DNA of 64,000 nucleotides, taken from Desulfovibrio sp. JC010. Its GTDB lineage: Bacteria > Desulfobacterota > Desulfovibrionia > Desulfovibrionales > Desulfovibrionaceae. The position numbers were made by a program, and so were the translations under genes. The stretch covers positions 62,001 to 126,000 of the forward strand of contig NZ_VOIQ01000009.1 of NCBI RefSeq assembly GCF_010470675.1, given 5' to 3'. This document shows, one piece after another, positions 8,961 to 18,280 of this stretch. The notes under the pieces were generated by a model. The model worked only from the letters and a program-made list of their open reading frames with translations. It ran no database searches and was not told the DNA's origin. Each line of letters starts with the position of its first letter. Positions within the stretch are counted from its first letter, which is position 1.

Positions 8961-9677
8961 TTATATTTTCAATTCATAGAGTCCGATCCACGCAGTTTTG
9001 TATCCCAGCAGTCCAAAACTGCATTTAAACAATGCCGCACTTATCAAATTAAAGACGAGCATGGGCAGATCATTCTTTTTCAACAGAAGATTGCGGTCAT
9101 TCTTAATCCGGAAAGGGCTTCTGCGAAAACGGATATCTTTAAGTTTAAGACGGTACTTGGACGTAAAACCGACCTGCTCCCCCGCACCGCTGTAAAAGTT
9201 CTTTATGCCCTGCGGATAATACGGCTTCCGGTGATCCAGATCGAGCCAGAAATGAGGGTGAAGCATAGGCGTGGCAATAAGCAGCAGCCCCCCCGGTTTG
9301 AGATGGTTCAGATAGCCGTCGATAAAATCAACCAGCCCCTCGAAATCAAAATGCTCAATGATGTGGGAAAGCACGATGAAATCAAACTTATCCGCACTAT
9401 GGTTTTGCGCAAATTCATCAAGAGTAACCACATTCAAACCGCGCTTGCAGCATTCCCGGACCTGAAATTCGTTCTTCTCGACACTAAGTATGTTATTGAA
9501 CCCCTGCGCACGCAGAAAGTCCGTCTTTTCACCCCGTCCGCAGCCGACTTCGAGAATACTCATACTGCGGTCCAGTGGGGCCAGAATTTTCTCCCACTGC
9601 CCCATTTCATGACGGGAGAATTCCTTGGTCAAGCCACGCAACTTTGCTCTCAACTCAGGACTGGCGGTCAACATCAT
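8961..9677 (-). CDS. Class I SAM-dependent methyltransferase
   Basis: 238 residues. Motif I is ILEVGCGRGEK (residues about 40-50); the post-II region has FDFIVLSHIIEHF and the segment LKPGGLLLIATP is typical of Methyltransf_11/23 enzymes. The ribosome site GGCAGGAG precedes ATG 9677. It overlaps the glycosyltransferase upstream by about 23 bp on the same strand, so the two are coupled. By context it probably methylates a sugar or a glycan end group, but the substrate cannot be read from the sequence. A hydrophobic stretch near the C terminus could associate with the membrane. Confidence 0.88.
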   Translation of the reverse strand: MMLTASPELRAKLRGLTKEFSRHEMGQWEKILAPLDRSMSILEVGCGRGEKTDFLRAQGFNNILSVEKNEFQVRECCKRGLNVVTLDEFAQNHSADKFDFIVLSHIIEHFDFEGLVDFIDGYLNHLKPGGLLLIATPMLHPHFWLDLDHRKPYYPQGIKNFYSGAGEQVGFTSKYRLKLKDIRFRRSPFRIKNDRNLLLKKNDLPMLVFNLISAALFKCSFGLLGYKTAWIGLYELKI

Positions 9678-10830
9678 CTACTCCTGCCAATGCCGCCAGA
9701 TAGCAGGCCGCATTTTCCGCACCATTTAAATTTATGGAACATCCATCCACTTCCGCAGCCAAACACTTCGTCAGTGATTCCCGCAATTCTTCCACGCTAA
9801 CTTCCTGATCGGAAAACACATCCTGAACAGCGCAGGATTTACGGGCCAGCAGAGCCGCATGCTCTTCCTGCTCACCATCCTTCATGCCCCGCAAAAGCAC
9901 AACCGAAGGCACTCCGCAGACCATTACATCAGTCAAACTGTTGTAACCTCCGTAAATAACCGCGCTACGCGAATTACGCAGATCATCCAGAAATTGCGGA
10001 CCGACCTGCTCAAAGCGGACATTCACCAACCCACTGAATCCATTTACAGCCGCAGCAGCACCTGATTCGCGCAGGTTCATATAAATTTTCCACTCACCGT
10101 AACCCTTATCAATCCTGCCGAGAGCCTGTGCCAGCTTATCCAGAAGCACAGCTGTCCCTTCTCCGGACCACGGAATTGATATGACCCCGGCCAGCTTATT
10201 CCTCTTAACATCCCCATTTCCCAGACAATGTAATTCGGACAACCGCGAAACATAACCTGCTTCATGAGGTGCTACTCCGTAATGGGACTCCAGTCGTTCC
10301 AATTCTGATTTCCCGGCTACGGTTGAATCTCCATACCAGACAATATTGGAATAGCTGCCGGAAAAAACATCCACAGAAAGCTCAGACCAAACCTTGCCCA
10401 CCTCGCCCACAACAGCACGGATACCCAGAACACGGACGGTTTCCGGAGAGACAGTGTGCGAAGGCAGCAATTCTTTATGCTTGCCCTGCGGGGTATGGTC
10501 GGCAAGAAAAACCTTCGGCCTGTATGCATCTACAATATCCCGGATATTGCGTGCCCGGAGTTCACCAAGCAGCTTGTCATCAATATTGGAATCACCTTTC
10601 ACACCCGACGACTTACCTGAAGTCACATTTGTCTTATATGACGGCAACTTGATCCAATCCAACAGACCATCCCCGATAAGTTCGGCAGTTGCGGCACACC
10701 CGGTAACCAGCAGCACTGACAAACCGGGATACAGACGGCGCAAGGCAAGTCCAATTCCCACACTTCGGCTGACATGCCCCAGCCCCCTGCCATCGTGGGC
10801 ATAAATCAAAACATCTAAATTTGAATCCAT
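9655..10830 (-). CDS. GT-B glycosyltransferase-like protein (COG4671/MurG-like), paralogue 1
   Basis: 391 residues. The N terminus (YAHDGRGLGHVSRSVGIG) and the C-terminal IYGGYNSLTDVMVCGVPSVV match the predicted glycosyltransferases related to MurG (GT28-like GT-B fold): first Rossmann domain with glycine-rich GLGH loop for the acceptor side, second domain for the nucleotide sugar. The start at ATG 10830 has AAGG seven bases upstream; an in-frame TTG at 10833 is ignored. Two further homologues lie at 11079 and 15375 on the opposite strand. Donor and acceptor are unknown. Confidence 0.8.
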   Translation of the reverse strand: MDSNLDVLIYAHDGRGLGHVSRSVGIGLALRRLYPGLSVLLVTGCAATAELIGDGLLDWIKLPSYKTNVTSGKSSGVKGDSNIDDKLLGELRARNIRDIVDAYRPKVFLADHTPQGKHKELLPSHTVSPETVRVLGIRAVVGEVGKVWSELSVDVFSGSYSNIVWYGDSTVAGKSELERLESHYGVAPHEAGYVSRLSELHCLGNGDVKRNKLAGVISIPWSGEGTAVLLDKLAQALGRIDKGYGEWKIYMNLRESGAAAAVNGFSGLVNVRFEQVGPQFLDDLRNSRSAVIYGGYNSLTDVMVCGVPSVVLLRGMKDGEQEEHAALLARKSCAVQDVFSDQEVSVEELRESLTKCLAAEVDGCSINLNGAENAACYLAALAGVDDVDRQS

Positions 10831-11078
10831 CAAACAACCTTAAAAGTAATAAAAGACAAATATTTCAAAAGAATAAAAACTATTTCCCATATCAATAAAA
10901 ATTAAGAAAAGGGATTGCTTCCAGTCAAAAAAAATAATAGAAATCAGTACGCATGTAATCGCCGGGAATAAGGATTTACATCTATTATCCTTTCCGCTAG
11001 ATATGCCAACGGCTACAGCGATGCAAGAATATTCCGTAAATGGCGGATGAGTTTAACCCCTGAGAATCGGTACGATAA
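10831..11078. other. Divergent promoter region between glycan gene blocks
   Basis: About 245 bp between divergently transcribed glycosyltransferase genes. It is strongly AT-rich in its left half, with no open frame and no stem with a T-run. It must hold promoters for both blocks; I could not assign hexamers with confidence and found no sigma-54 pattern. Confidence 0.5.
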
Positions 11079-12245
11079 ATGGACAAGACTTACAACATCT
11101 TAATGTACTCCCACGACACATACGGTCTTGGGCACATCCGTCGTACGATGGCTATTGCATCGCAACTGAAATGCAGAGGGGTTAACATCCTCATCCTTAC
11201 CGGCTCCCCTATTGTGGGCCGCTTTGAATTTCCCGAACAAATCGATTTCGTACGTGTACCCGGCATGATAAAGCGGTCCAACGACCTCTATGTGCCCCAC
11301 TCCATCAAAATCGAACCTGTTCATGCCATGTCCATCCGCCAGTCCATAATTGATGCCACGGCAAAAAGCTTCCGCCCGGACCTGTTCATTGTTGATAAGG
11401 CCCCCAAAGGAATGAAGCATGAGATCATGCCCACCCTTGAGTGGATGAAACAGATCGGCCAGACCCGGACCATCCTCGGCCTGCGCGACATCATGGACGA
11501 TTCAGAAAGCACCATTCAGGACTGGACCGACAAAGGCATCTACGATGTGCTGGAAAACCTCTATTCGGAAATATGGGTCTACGGACATCAGGAATATTAC
11601 GATCCCATCAAGGAATACCAAATCCCCGAATCCATCAGCAAAAAAATGGTTTTTACCGGATACATTCCCCGTAAAATCCACAGCCGCTCCTGCCCGGAAA
11701 AAAGGAAAAACGGCAAAAAGCTGGTAGTCATAACAGCCGGAGGCGGCGGTGACGGATACCCTATGATGGACGCCTACCTGAAAGCACTTGAAAAATACAA
11801 TCCGCAGCATTTCAGGACTGTAATGGTTACCGGCCCGTTCATGTCCAAGGAACAACGCCTTGATCTTTCCAAAAGGGCAAAGAATCTTTCGGTAACTTTT
11901 TACCATTTTTACAGAAGGATGGAAAAACTGTTCAGCAATGCCGACCTTGTGGTCAGCATGGGCGGTTACAACACCATCTGCGAAATTCTTTCACACAAGC
12001 AGGTCAGCCTGATCGTTCCCCGCGAAACCCCGCGCCTTGAGCAGACCATCCGGGCCGACGTACTGAAAAAACAGAATCTGGCCGATTTTCTGCCCTGGCA
12101 CCAGCTCGGACCTGACACAATCATGGAAAAGGTCAATCATCTGCTGGACAACTCCCACTCCATTCGGGAAGCCGTTAAAAACTTCAACTTCACCGGCCTT
12201 GAGGTCATGCATGACCGCGTAGGCTACTTTAAAGACAACTGCTGA
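11079..12245 (+). CDS. GT-B glycosyltransferase-like protein (COG4671/MurG-like), paralogue 2
   Basis: 388 residues. It shares with paralogues 1 and 3 the N-terminal pattern (MYSHDTYGLGHIRRTMAIA) and the C-terminal SMGGYNTICEILSHKQ, the latter aligned with the donor-binding GGYNT loop. The central ITAGGGGDGYPMMDAYL is a typical second-domain opening. Predicted cytosolic or membrane-peripheral glycosyltransferase. The stop overlaps the next start (TGATG), so it is translationally coupled to the GT4 gene at 12245. Confidence 0.83.
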   Translation: MDKTYNILMYSHDTYGLGHIRRTMAIASQLKCRGVNILILTGSPIVGRFEFPEQIDFVRVPGMIKRSNDLYVPHSIKIEPVHAMSIRQSIIDATAKSFRPDLFIVDKAPKGMKHEIMPTLEWMKQIGQTRTILGLRDIMDDSESTIQDWTDKGIYDVLENLYSEIWVYGHQEYYDPIKEYQIPESISKKMVFTGYIPRKIHSRSCPEKRKNGKKLVVITAGGGGDGYPMMDAYLKALEKYNPQHFRTVMVTGPFMSKEQRLDLSKRAKNLSVTFYHFYRRMEKLFSNADLVVSMGGYNTICEILSHKQVSLIVPRETPRLEQTIRADVLKKQNLADFLPWHQLGPDTIMEKVNHLLDNSHSIREAVKNFNFTGLEVMHDRVGYFKDNC

Positions 12246-13507
12246 TGACTGATATTAAAAAGCCCGTCCTTGCGATGATTCTCAAGGGCTACCCGCGTAT
12301 TTCCGAGACATTTATTTCCAATGAAATCAGACTCCTCGAACAGAGAGGCGTCAAGATTCACATCATCTCCATGCGTAAGCCGCGGGAGAGCTTCACCCAC
12401 AAATCCATCTCTGAAATCAAGGCCGAGGTATCTTACCTGCCTTCCACAATAGAAGGCTGCCTTGAAGAACTTTTCGGTTCCACTGATATGGATGCCGGAC
12501 TCAAAGACCCGCGTTACGGCGAGGATAAAGAATTCACTGACCGGATCGACAAAATCTGGAATGTCTACCGCGAAACCGGAAGCGAAGCATCATTCAAGCA
12601 CATGCTGCAGGGTGAATACATTGTGGAAAAAATTCTGCCCGGCTCGGATATTTTCCACTTCCACGCCCATTTCGCCCACTCCCCATGCTCAGTGGCAAGA
12701 AACGCCAGCCGTTTGTCCGGGTTGCCCTTCAGTTTTACTGCCCACGCCAAGGACATCTACACCCAGAAGCCGGAAAAGATCACCGCCAAGATTTCCGAAG
12801 CAAAATTCGCAGTAACCTGTACCGGATACAACTGCGACTACCTGCAGTCCATCGCCCCGGAAGGCAAACCAATCCACAAGGTCTACCACGGCATTGACCT
12901 GAACCTGTTCAGTTCCGACAAGGAATTTACCTGTTCCGGTCCGTATGAAATTTTCACCGTGGCCCGCTTCACCACCAAGAAAGGTCTGCCCACAGTCTTC
13001 AATGCCCTCAAAAGACTTGAAGAAAAAGGCGTAGACTTCAATTACAATATAATTGGAGAGGGTGATGAACGTGAAGAGACCTTAAAACTGCTGGATAAAC
13101 TGGAGCTGAACGGCCGCTGCAACTGGCTGGGAGCCAAACCCCACGAAGAAGTGCTGGAGCATTACCGCAAGGCCGACCTATTCGTCCTCGGCTGCGAAAT
13201 CGCGCCCAACGGTGACCGTGACGGCATCCCCAACGTGCTGGCCGAATCCATGGCCATGTCCGTACCTGTTGTTGCCACCACTGTTTCCGGCATCCCGGAA
13301 CTCATCGAGAACGACAAGACCGGGCTACTGGTTGAACCCGGAAATTCCGATTCCATGGCCGATGCCATGGAGCGCATGCTCACCGACCAGGAACTGCGCA
13401 AAAACCTGATCCCGGCTGCAAAAGAACGGGTGCATGAAATTTTCGACAACCGCTACTGGATTAACAAGCTGGCGGATGTTTATGAGCAATACGGAATAAA
13501 GGCATAA
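12245..13507 (+). CDS. GT4 family glycosyltransferase
   Basis: 420 residues. Retaining GT-B enzyme: N-terminal domain with KGYPRISETFISNEIRLLE, linker, then FTVARFTTKKGLPTVFNAL and the GT4 signature NGDRDGIPNVLAESMAMSVP with the EX7E-type donor site. The N terminus resembles WcaL/AmsK colanic acid-type transferases. It overlaps the preceding gene by one base. A dispersed repeat element begins 5 bp after its stop and separates it from the next gene block. Confidence 0.92.
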   Translation: MTDIKKPVLAMILKGYPRISETFISNEIRLLEQRGVKIHIISMRKPRESFTHKSISEIKAEVSYLPSTIEGCLEELFGSTDMDAGLKDPRYGEDKEFTDRIDKIWNVYRETGSEASFKHMLQGEYIVEKILPGSDIFHFHAHFAHSPCSVARNASRLSGLPFSFTAHAKDIYTQKPEKITAKISEAKFAVTCTGYNCDYLQSIAPEGKPIHKVYHGIDLNLFSSDKEFTCSGPYEIFTVARFTTKKGLPTVFNALKRLEEKGVDFNYNIIGEGDEREETLKLLDKLELNGRCNWLGAKPHEEVLEHYRKADLFVLGCEIAPNGDRDGIPNVLAESMAMSVPVVATTVSGIPELIENDKTGLLVEPGNSDSMADAMERMLTDQELRKNLIPAAKERVHEIFDNRYWINKLADVYEQYGIKA

Positions 13508-13511
13508 GACT

Positions 13512-13594
13512 GCCTCCGGCGGCCCTTCGGGGACCAAAGAACCCTTTTGAAAAAGGGTTCTCTGGACTCTCCTAAAACTTTTATTAAGCTTCGC
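13512..13594 (+). repeat. Dispersed intergenic repeat, copy A
   Basis: Begins with GCCTCCGGCGGCCCTTCGGG and ends with TTAAGCTTCGC. Its centre is a perfect 11-bp hairpin (AGAACCCTTTT with its complement) followed by TCTGGACTCTCC. The same element, inverted, occurs at 63443-63530 with a hairpin whose arms differ but still pair. It lies between two glycosyltransferase genes and may act as a terminator or as a mobile-type repeat. Confidence 0.85.
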
Positions 13595-13642
13595 TGGTTA
13601 AAATCTTAGCTCGTTGCTGTATAAAAACAGGGAGTCACGCAG

Positions 13643-14761
13643 ATGCGAATAGCCTTTTTCGCACCCCATAAGCCTATTGATCACCCTCTTCCTTCAGGGG
13701 ATTTGATCATAGGAAAAACGCTGCATGATTTTCTGAAAGCTCAGGGCCACGAACTGCTGATTGCCAGCAAATTCAGACTGCGCCATATCACAAATAAGCC
13801 ATATAAATGGCCTGCATTATATTTTGAATTCAAACGTACCCTGAAGCGGGTACAGCAATTCAAACCAGACCTCTGGCTAACCTACCACAGCTACTACAAA
13901 TCCCCGGACCTGCTGGGACCGTATATCTCCGAAAAGCTGGGCATCCCCTACGTCATCTATCAAGGTGTATTCGCCACAAAATACCGCCGCAACTACAAGA
14001 CATGGCCGGGCTACATGGCAAATAAACATGGACTGCTCCATGCGGACCATGTCTTTGCCAATAAGCAAAAAGACTTCCACAACCTTGCACGAATCGTTTT
14101 GTCCGAAAAACTATCACGCACTTATGCGGGCATCGAACCGGACAAATTCAGTTATTGCCCGCAGGGTGCTGAAGAGATACGTATAAAAAACAAGCTGAAC
14201 GGCAGGAAAGTCATTTTAAGTGCTGCCATGCTCCGTGAGGACGTTAAGGCGAAGAGCATTACTGACCTGATCAATGCATTCGCGCCGCTGGCAGCTGAAT
14301 CTCCGGATGCCGCGCTGCTTATTGCCGGGGACGGCGAGGCCCGTTTGCGTCTGGAGAAGCTGGCTGCTGAAAAAGCCGGAGACAGCATAATTTTCCTTGG
14401 TCAGGTCAGACGGGAAGACCTTTACAAGTATTACAGCGCGGCTGATATTTTCGCCTATCCGGGCATCAACGAAGCTCTGGGCATGGTCTATCTGGAAGCA
14501 CAATGCGCAGGACTGCCCATTGTGGCCTATTCGACTCAGGGGCCTAATGAAGCTGTCCTCCCCGGAAAAACCGGACTTCTTTCTCAGGAAGGAGATATCG
14601 CAGCCCTGACCGAGAACCTGAACAGGCTTCTTGATAACGACAAACTGCGTGGACAAATGTCAAAGGCCGGGCCAAAGCACGTTAAGGACACTTTCGACCT
14701 GAACAAAAACCTTCAGGAAGTTGAACAAAAGCTGATCAGCATCAGCAGCCGGAGATATTGA
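13643..14761 (+). CDS. GT4 family glycosyltransferase
   Basis: 372 residues. N-terminal domain begins RIAFFAPHKPIDHPLPSGD; the C-terminal domain has LLIAGDGEARLRLEKLA and the donor motif YPGINEALGMVYLEAQCAGLPIV, with E-x7-E geometry. A TTTATCA-free start: ATG is preceded by GGGAG. It is the first gene of a tight operon with the phosphatase, paralogue 3 and the deacetylase: its TGA overlaps the region of the phosphatase start. Predicted to extend a lipid-linked or surface oligosaccharide. Confidence 0.9.
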   Translation: MRIAFFAPHKPIDHPLPSGDLIIGKTLHDFLKAQGHELLIASKFRLRHITNKPYKWPALYFEFKRTLKRVQQFKPDLWLTYHSYYKSPDLLGPYISEKLGIPYVIYQGVFATKYRRNYKTWPGYMANKHGLLHADHVFANKQKDFHNLARIVLSEKLSRTYAGIEPDKFSYCPQGAEEIRIKNKLNGRKVILSAAMLREDVKAKSITDLINAFAPLAAESPDAALLIAGDGEARLRLEKLAAEKAGDSIIFLGQVRREDLYKYYSAADIFAYPGINEALGMVYLEAQCAGLPIVAYSTQGPNEAVLPGKTGLLSQEGDIAALTENLNRLLDNDKLRGQMSKAGPKHVKDTFDLNKNLQEVEQKLISISSRRY

Positions 14762-15378
14762 TGAAATCCGTTAAAATTGCATTTATCCGCCACTCAGTGA
14801 CAGAATGGAATGAAGCGGGACGCATTCAGGGGCACTTTGACTCTCCGCTGACCGAGTATGGACGCGAACTTGCAGCCGGATGGCGCAATGTGCTTGAGCC
14901 TGAAACCTTTGATGCTGTACTGACCAGCGACCTTGGCCGCACAATCGAAACCGCAAATATCATCACCGAAGGTCTTAAACTGCCCATGCTGCACCTGCCC
15001 GGATTACGGGAACAGGACTGGGGAGAATGGTCCGGGCTGACCACGGCAGAGCTGCATGAAAAATTTCCCGGTAAACTTGATAAAGAGGTCGCCAGGGGCT
15101 GGAATTTCACTCCCAACGCAGGCGAAAACCGCATTGATTGTGCAGCAAGAAGCATCAAAGCCCTTGAAGACGGCATTGCCGAAATCATCCGTAATGTAGA
15201 TAAGGATGAAATCAAAATTCTGGCCGTGGCCCACGAAGGCACCATGAAAACCGTCATCTACAAACTTCTCGACCACGATTTCATGCCTGAAAAGAAAAAA
15301 CGGATAAAAAAACGCAGGCTGCACTGGCTGAACTGGAACGGCGAACTTTCCATTGAAAGGTTGAATGAGAAACTATGA
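14761..15378 (+). CDS. Histidine phosphatase family protein (phosphoglycerate mutase-like)
   Basis: 205 residues. The catalytic RHSVTEWN at the N terminus (RH with the covalent His; the usual RHG is RHS here) and the second His in VAHEGTMKT define the branch. The DLGRTIETANI and LREQDWGEWSGLT segments supply the acid and phosphate pocket. Such enzymes dephosphorylate small phosphates (sugar phosphates, ribazole phosphate, phosphoglycerates). Being inside a glycosyltransferase operon, with 1-4 bp overlaps on both sides, it probably acts on a sugar-phosphate or glycosyl-phosphate intermediate; this is an inference. Confidence 0.9.
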   Translation: MKSVKIAFIRHSVTEWNEAGRIQGHFDSPLTEYGRELAAGWRNVLEPETFDAVLTSDLGRTIETANIITEGLKLPMLHLPGLREQDWGEWSGLTTAELHEKFPGKLDKEVARGWNFTPNAGENRIDCAARSIKALEDGIAEIIRNVDKDEIKILAVAHEGTMKTVIYKLLDHDFMPEKKKRIKKRRLHWLNWNGELSIERLNEKL

Positions 15379-16526
15379 AAATAATTCACTACTGCCAGCA
15401 TGTTCTGGGCATGGGCCATTTTTTCCGTTCCCTTGAGATTGCCAGGGGGCTGGACCGGGAAGAAATCATTTTCGTGGCCGGGGGAGAACGACCGGATCAA
15501 CCGCTGCCGGACAATGTAGAATACCGCCAGCTGCCCGGTCTGTGCATGAATGAACAGTTCGGCGGACTGATGCCCACTGATCCGGGCCGTGAACTTGAAG
15601 AGGTAAAAAAAGAACGTAGCGCAACCCTGCTCAAAATCTTTGCCGAAGAAAAACCGGATGTATTCCTGATCGAACTTTTTCCTTTCGGACGCAAGGCTTT
15701 CCGCTTTGAACTGCTGCCCGTACTTGATGCAATCCGTGAAGGCAGATTCGGTGATGTAAAGGTTGTATGCTCCCTGCGGGACATTCTTGTGGAACGCGAT
15801 GACGGCGGCAAACATGAAGCCCGGGTTGTAAAATACCTGAACAAATATTTCGATTTGCTGCTCATTCACTCAGACCCGAAGATCGCTGCGCTGAATGAAA
15901 CATTCCAAGCTTTCGATAAAATTGAAATTCCCTGCGAATACACAGGCTTCGCTGCCCGCAAGCCAGCTAAAAATGTGCGCGATGCAATCCGTACCGACCA
16001 GCGGGTGAGCAAAGACGAAAAGCTGCTCATTGCCAGTGCAGGAGGCGGCAAAGTGGGCGGCCCACTTATGGAATCGGTACTTGAATCCTTCATCAGCCTG
16101 AACGCACCGGAAAGCAAATTACTCATGCTGACCGGGCCGTTTCTGAATGCCGAGAAATTTGATGCTTTATGCGCCACTGCGAAAACACATGAGAACATCA
16201 CCATTCAACGTTTTGCAGCAGATTTCACCGACCTGCTCACTGCCGGTGATGCAATGATTTCCATGGCCGGATACAACACCTGCATGGATATCCTGACCTC
16301 AAACATCCCGGCAGCGGTACTACCCTTCGCATTCAACCACGAGCAGCGCACCCGTGCGGAAAAACTGGCAAAATATATCCCGCTGGAAATTCTGGATTCA
16401 AATTCGGACATGTCTGCGATAATCCAATCCCTGCTGAAACGCGAGCGCACAACAGCCGATCACACCATTAATCTGCAAGGTGCGCAGAATTCTGCTGCAT
16501 CAATCAGGAAATTAAGGAAAATATAA
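15375..16526 (+). CDS. GT-B glycosyltransferase-like protein (COG4671/MurG-like), paralogue 3
   Basis: 383 residues. N terminus HYCQHVLGMGHFFRSLEIA and C-terminal SMAGYNTCMDILTSNIPAAVLP align with paralogues 1 and 2; the second domain opens with LIASAGGGKVGGPLMESVL. It starts inside an ATGA overlap with the phosphatase and its stop overlaps the deacetylase start by one base. Three divergent copies of the same enzyme type in one cluster suggest consecutive transfers onto one acceptor. Confidence 0.83.
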   Translation: MKIIHYCQHVLGMGHFFRSLEIARGLDREEIIFVAGGERPDQPLPDNVEYRQLPGLCMNEQFGGLMPTDPGRELEEVKKERSATLLKIFAEEKPDVFLIELFPFGRKAFRFELLPVLDAIREGRFGDVKVVCSLRDILVERDDGGKHEARVVKYLNKYFDLLLIHSDPKIAALNETFQAFDKIEIPCEYTGFAARKPAKNVRDAIRTDQRVSKDEKLLIASAGGGKVGGPLMESVLESFISLNAPESKLLMLTGPFLNAEKFDALCATAKTHENITIQRFAADFTDLLTAGDAMISMAGYNTCMDILTSNIPAAVLPFAFNHEQRTRAEKLAKYIPLEILDSNSDMSAIIQSLLKRERTTADHTINLQGAQNSAASIRKLRKI

Positions 16527-17314
16527 TGGGTCACAGACCTGTCTCAGCAATCTGGAAAAATAACATATCATCCCTCACCGAATCCTTCGATATCTGGTGG
16601 GATGAATTTGTTACCCACATCCCGCAGCAGGGTTGTGATGTATTTTTCCGTGCTGATGATATCGGTTATCCGGGCTGGCAGTTCTCGGCAATGATCGAAG
16701 CTTTCAAGAAGCACAACACCCCGCTGGCCCTCGCAGTTGTTCCCGCATGGTTCAACGAACAACGCCGGGATGCTTTATTTTCTGAGCTGGATCCCGACCT
16801 CAATTTATGGTGTCTGCATCAGCATGGCTATCGGCATATGGATCATAAGACAGAGCGCAAAAAATTCGAGTTCGGTCCTTCGCGCGAAAAAAGCGTTATC
16901 TCAAGCGAACTGGCCCGGGGCAAAGAGAAGCTGTCCCACCTGCTGGGCGATCATTTCAGCCCGCTCTTTACTCCCCCGTGGAACCGCTGTTCCGCCGAAA
17001 CAATGCAATCCCTTGTTGAACTGGGCTTTGCTGCCATTTCCCGCAGCACCAATGTCAAACCGCAGCCTCCGCAAGAACTGCCGGACATCCCGGTCAATAT
17101 CGATCTGCATACTGTTAAAACCACTTCTCCTGTTGAAGGCTTAAAAACACTGCAAGATTTAATGATTGAGGGAGTCAAATCAGGCCGTGCCGGATTCATG
17201 CTCCATCATCAGCGCATGAACAAAACCTCTCAGCTTTTCCTTCATTACCTGCTCGGTAAAATAAATGAAACACCCGGCCTTCACGTCAAAGATATCCGGG
17301 AATTACTTTCATGA
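16526..17314 (+). CDS. Polysaccharide deacetylase family protein (NodB-like)
   Basis: 262 residues without a signal peptide, so predicted cytoplasmic. FRADDIG carries the metal/catalytic Asp pair, HQHGYRHMDH the two metal-binding His, and FTPPWNR the usual motif 3. Enzymes of this fold remove N-acetyl groups from amino sugars. Being the last gene of the glycan operon, it may deacetylate a lipid-linked amino sugar before export. The nearest relatives cannot be named without a search. Confidence 0.85.
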   Translation: MGHRPVSAIWKNNISSLTESFDIWWDEFVTHIPQQGCDVFFRADDIGYPGWQFSAMIEAFKKHNTPLALAVVPAWFNEQRRDALFSELDPDLNLWCLHQHGYRHMDHKTERKKFEFGPSREKSVISSELARGKEKLSHLLGDHFSPLFTPPWNRCSAETMQSLVELGFAAISRSTNVKPQPPQELPDIPVNIDLHTVKTTSPVEGLKTLQDLMIEGVKSGRAGFMLHHQRMNKTSQLFLHYLLGKINETPGLHVKDIRELLS

Positions 17315-17541
17315 CCGTTTTGTAATCAAATTCACCTCATTGTAATGCAATAAGCCTGCATTTCACTATATATCCTTCGAAAAAGAAATTTATAAAAGCG
17401 AAGTAGCGGCAGAGTTTGCATTTTCCCTTTGCATTTCAGCCCGTTTCAGTTATTTATAAATAGCTGTTCGCTAATTATTCTTCCATGATTCACGGGGTCG
17501 AATCATGGCTTGCAGATACGTTCATATCTACCGAGCAAAAC
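17315..17541 (+). other. Intergenic region before the transport island
   Basis: AT-rich with no convincing open frame. A possible extended start for the next gene at ATG 17485 lies here, but the extra residues do not look like protein and have no ribosome site. Probably carries the promoter of the transport island. Confidence 0.4.
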
Positions 17542-18219
17542 ATGTCAAAAAAGAAAATTCCATTTCAAAATCAGGATGACCAACCCGATATTGCAGCTTT
17601 GGTGGTCCTGCCCTTTAAAAAATCCTTTGAAATCAGCCTGAAAAGCCTGAAATCTAGATTCCTGCGCAACATGGTCACTGTAACCAGCCTTATTCTGGCG
17701 GTATCCTTTCTGGCCTATGTTCTTGTGGGGGCTGATATTTCAAGTGGTCTGTATCATTCCGGCGATCCGGAACTGGTCAAAACACTCGATAAATCCGGCT
17801 ATGTTCCCGGTGGCAGTGCCAAAGACCGCTGGATTGTCATCCTTTCCCTGCTGGTCTGCACCGTGGGGATCGTCAATGCCCAGCTCATGGCGGTAACCGA
17901 ACGTTTCCGGGAAATCGGCACCATGAAATGCCTCGGCGCGCTGGACAGCTTTGTGCTGCGTCTTTTTCTGCTTGAGGCATCCATGCAGGGCACTACCGGA
18001 GCACTGCTCGGCGCCATCTTCGGAGCGGCCATCGCCGTACTTGTGGGCATGCTCCGTTTCGGGCTTGATGCCGTGACCATGCTGCCTCCTGCTGAGGTAG
18101 GTCTTTCATTGCTCTATTCTGTAGGAGTTGGATTCGGGCTGACCCTGCTGGGCGTACTTTACCCCGCATTCATTGCCGCCCGCATGCGGCCCATTGAAGC
18201 CATGCGCACGGAAGAATAA
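17542..18219 (+). CDS. Short FtsX-like ABC transporter permease
   Basis: 225 residues. One transmembrane segment near residue 45 (NMVTVTSLILAVSFLAYVLVG), then a short loop instead of the large periplasmic MacB domain, and three C-terminal segments ending GVLYPAFIAARMRPIEAMRTEE, the classic FtsX/LolC terminus. The motif LMAVTERFREIGTMKCLGAL is the cytoplasmic coupling helix. It is half the usual size and lacks the periplasmic domain. It is followed by an ABC ATPase and a giant permease of the same superfamily, so it probably forms a heterodimer with the latter. The start at 17542 is chosen over 17485 by content; ribosome sites are weak at both. Confidence 0.82.
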   Translation: MSKKKIPFQNQDDQPDIAALVVLPFKKSFEISLKSLKSRFLRNMVTVTSLILAVSFLAYVLVGADISSGLYHSGDPELVKTLDKSGYVPGGSAKDRWIVILSLLVCTVGIVNAQLMAVTERFREIGTMKCLGALDSFVLRLFLLEASMQGTTGALLGAIFGAAIAVLVGMLRFGLDAVTMLPPAEVGLSLLYSVGVGFGLTLLGVLYPAFIAARMRPIEAMRTEE

Positions 18220-18280
18220 TTTTAGAGACGAATAATTTTCAAAAGAACAACAACTTAAATTAAGATAAAAGGCGAAAGTT

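Noticed and set aside
13325-13537. Short frames starting MVPEGPPEA at both full repeat copies
   Set aside because: They are translations of the repeat element itself (antisense at 13512 and sense at 63505); nothing else supports them as genes.
17485-17541. Upstream start for the short FtsX-like permease
   Set aside because: The added 19 residues have no ribosome site and do not resemble the family.
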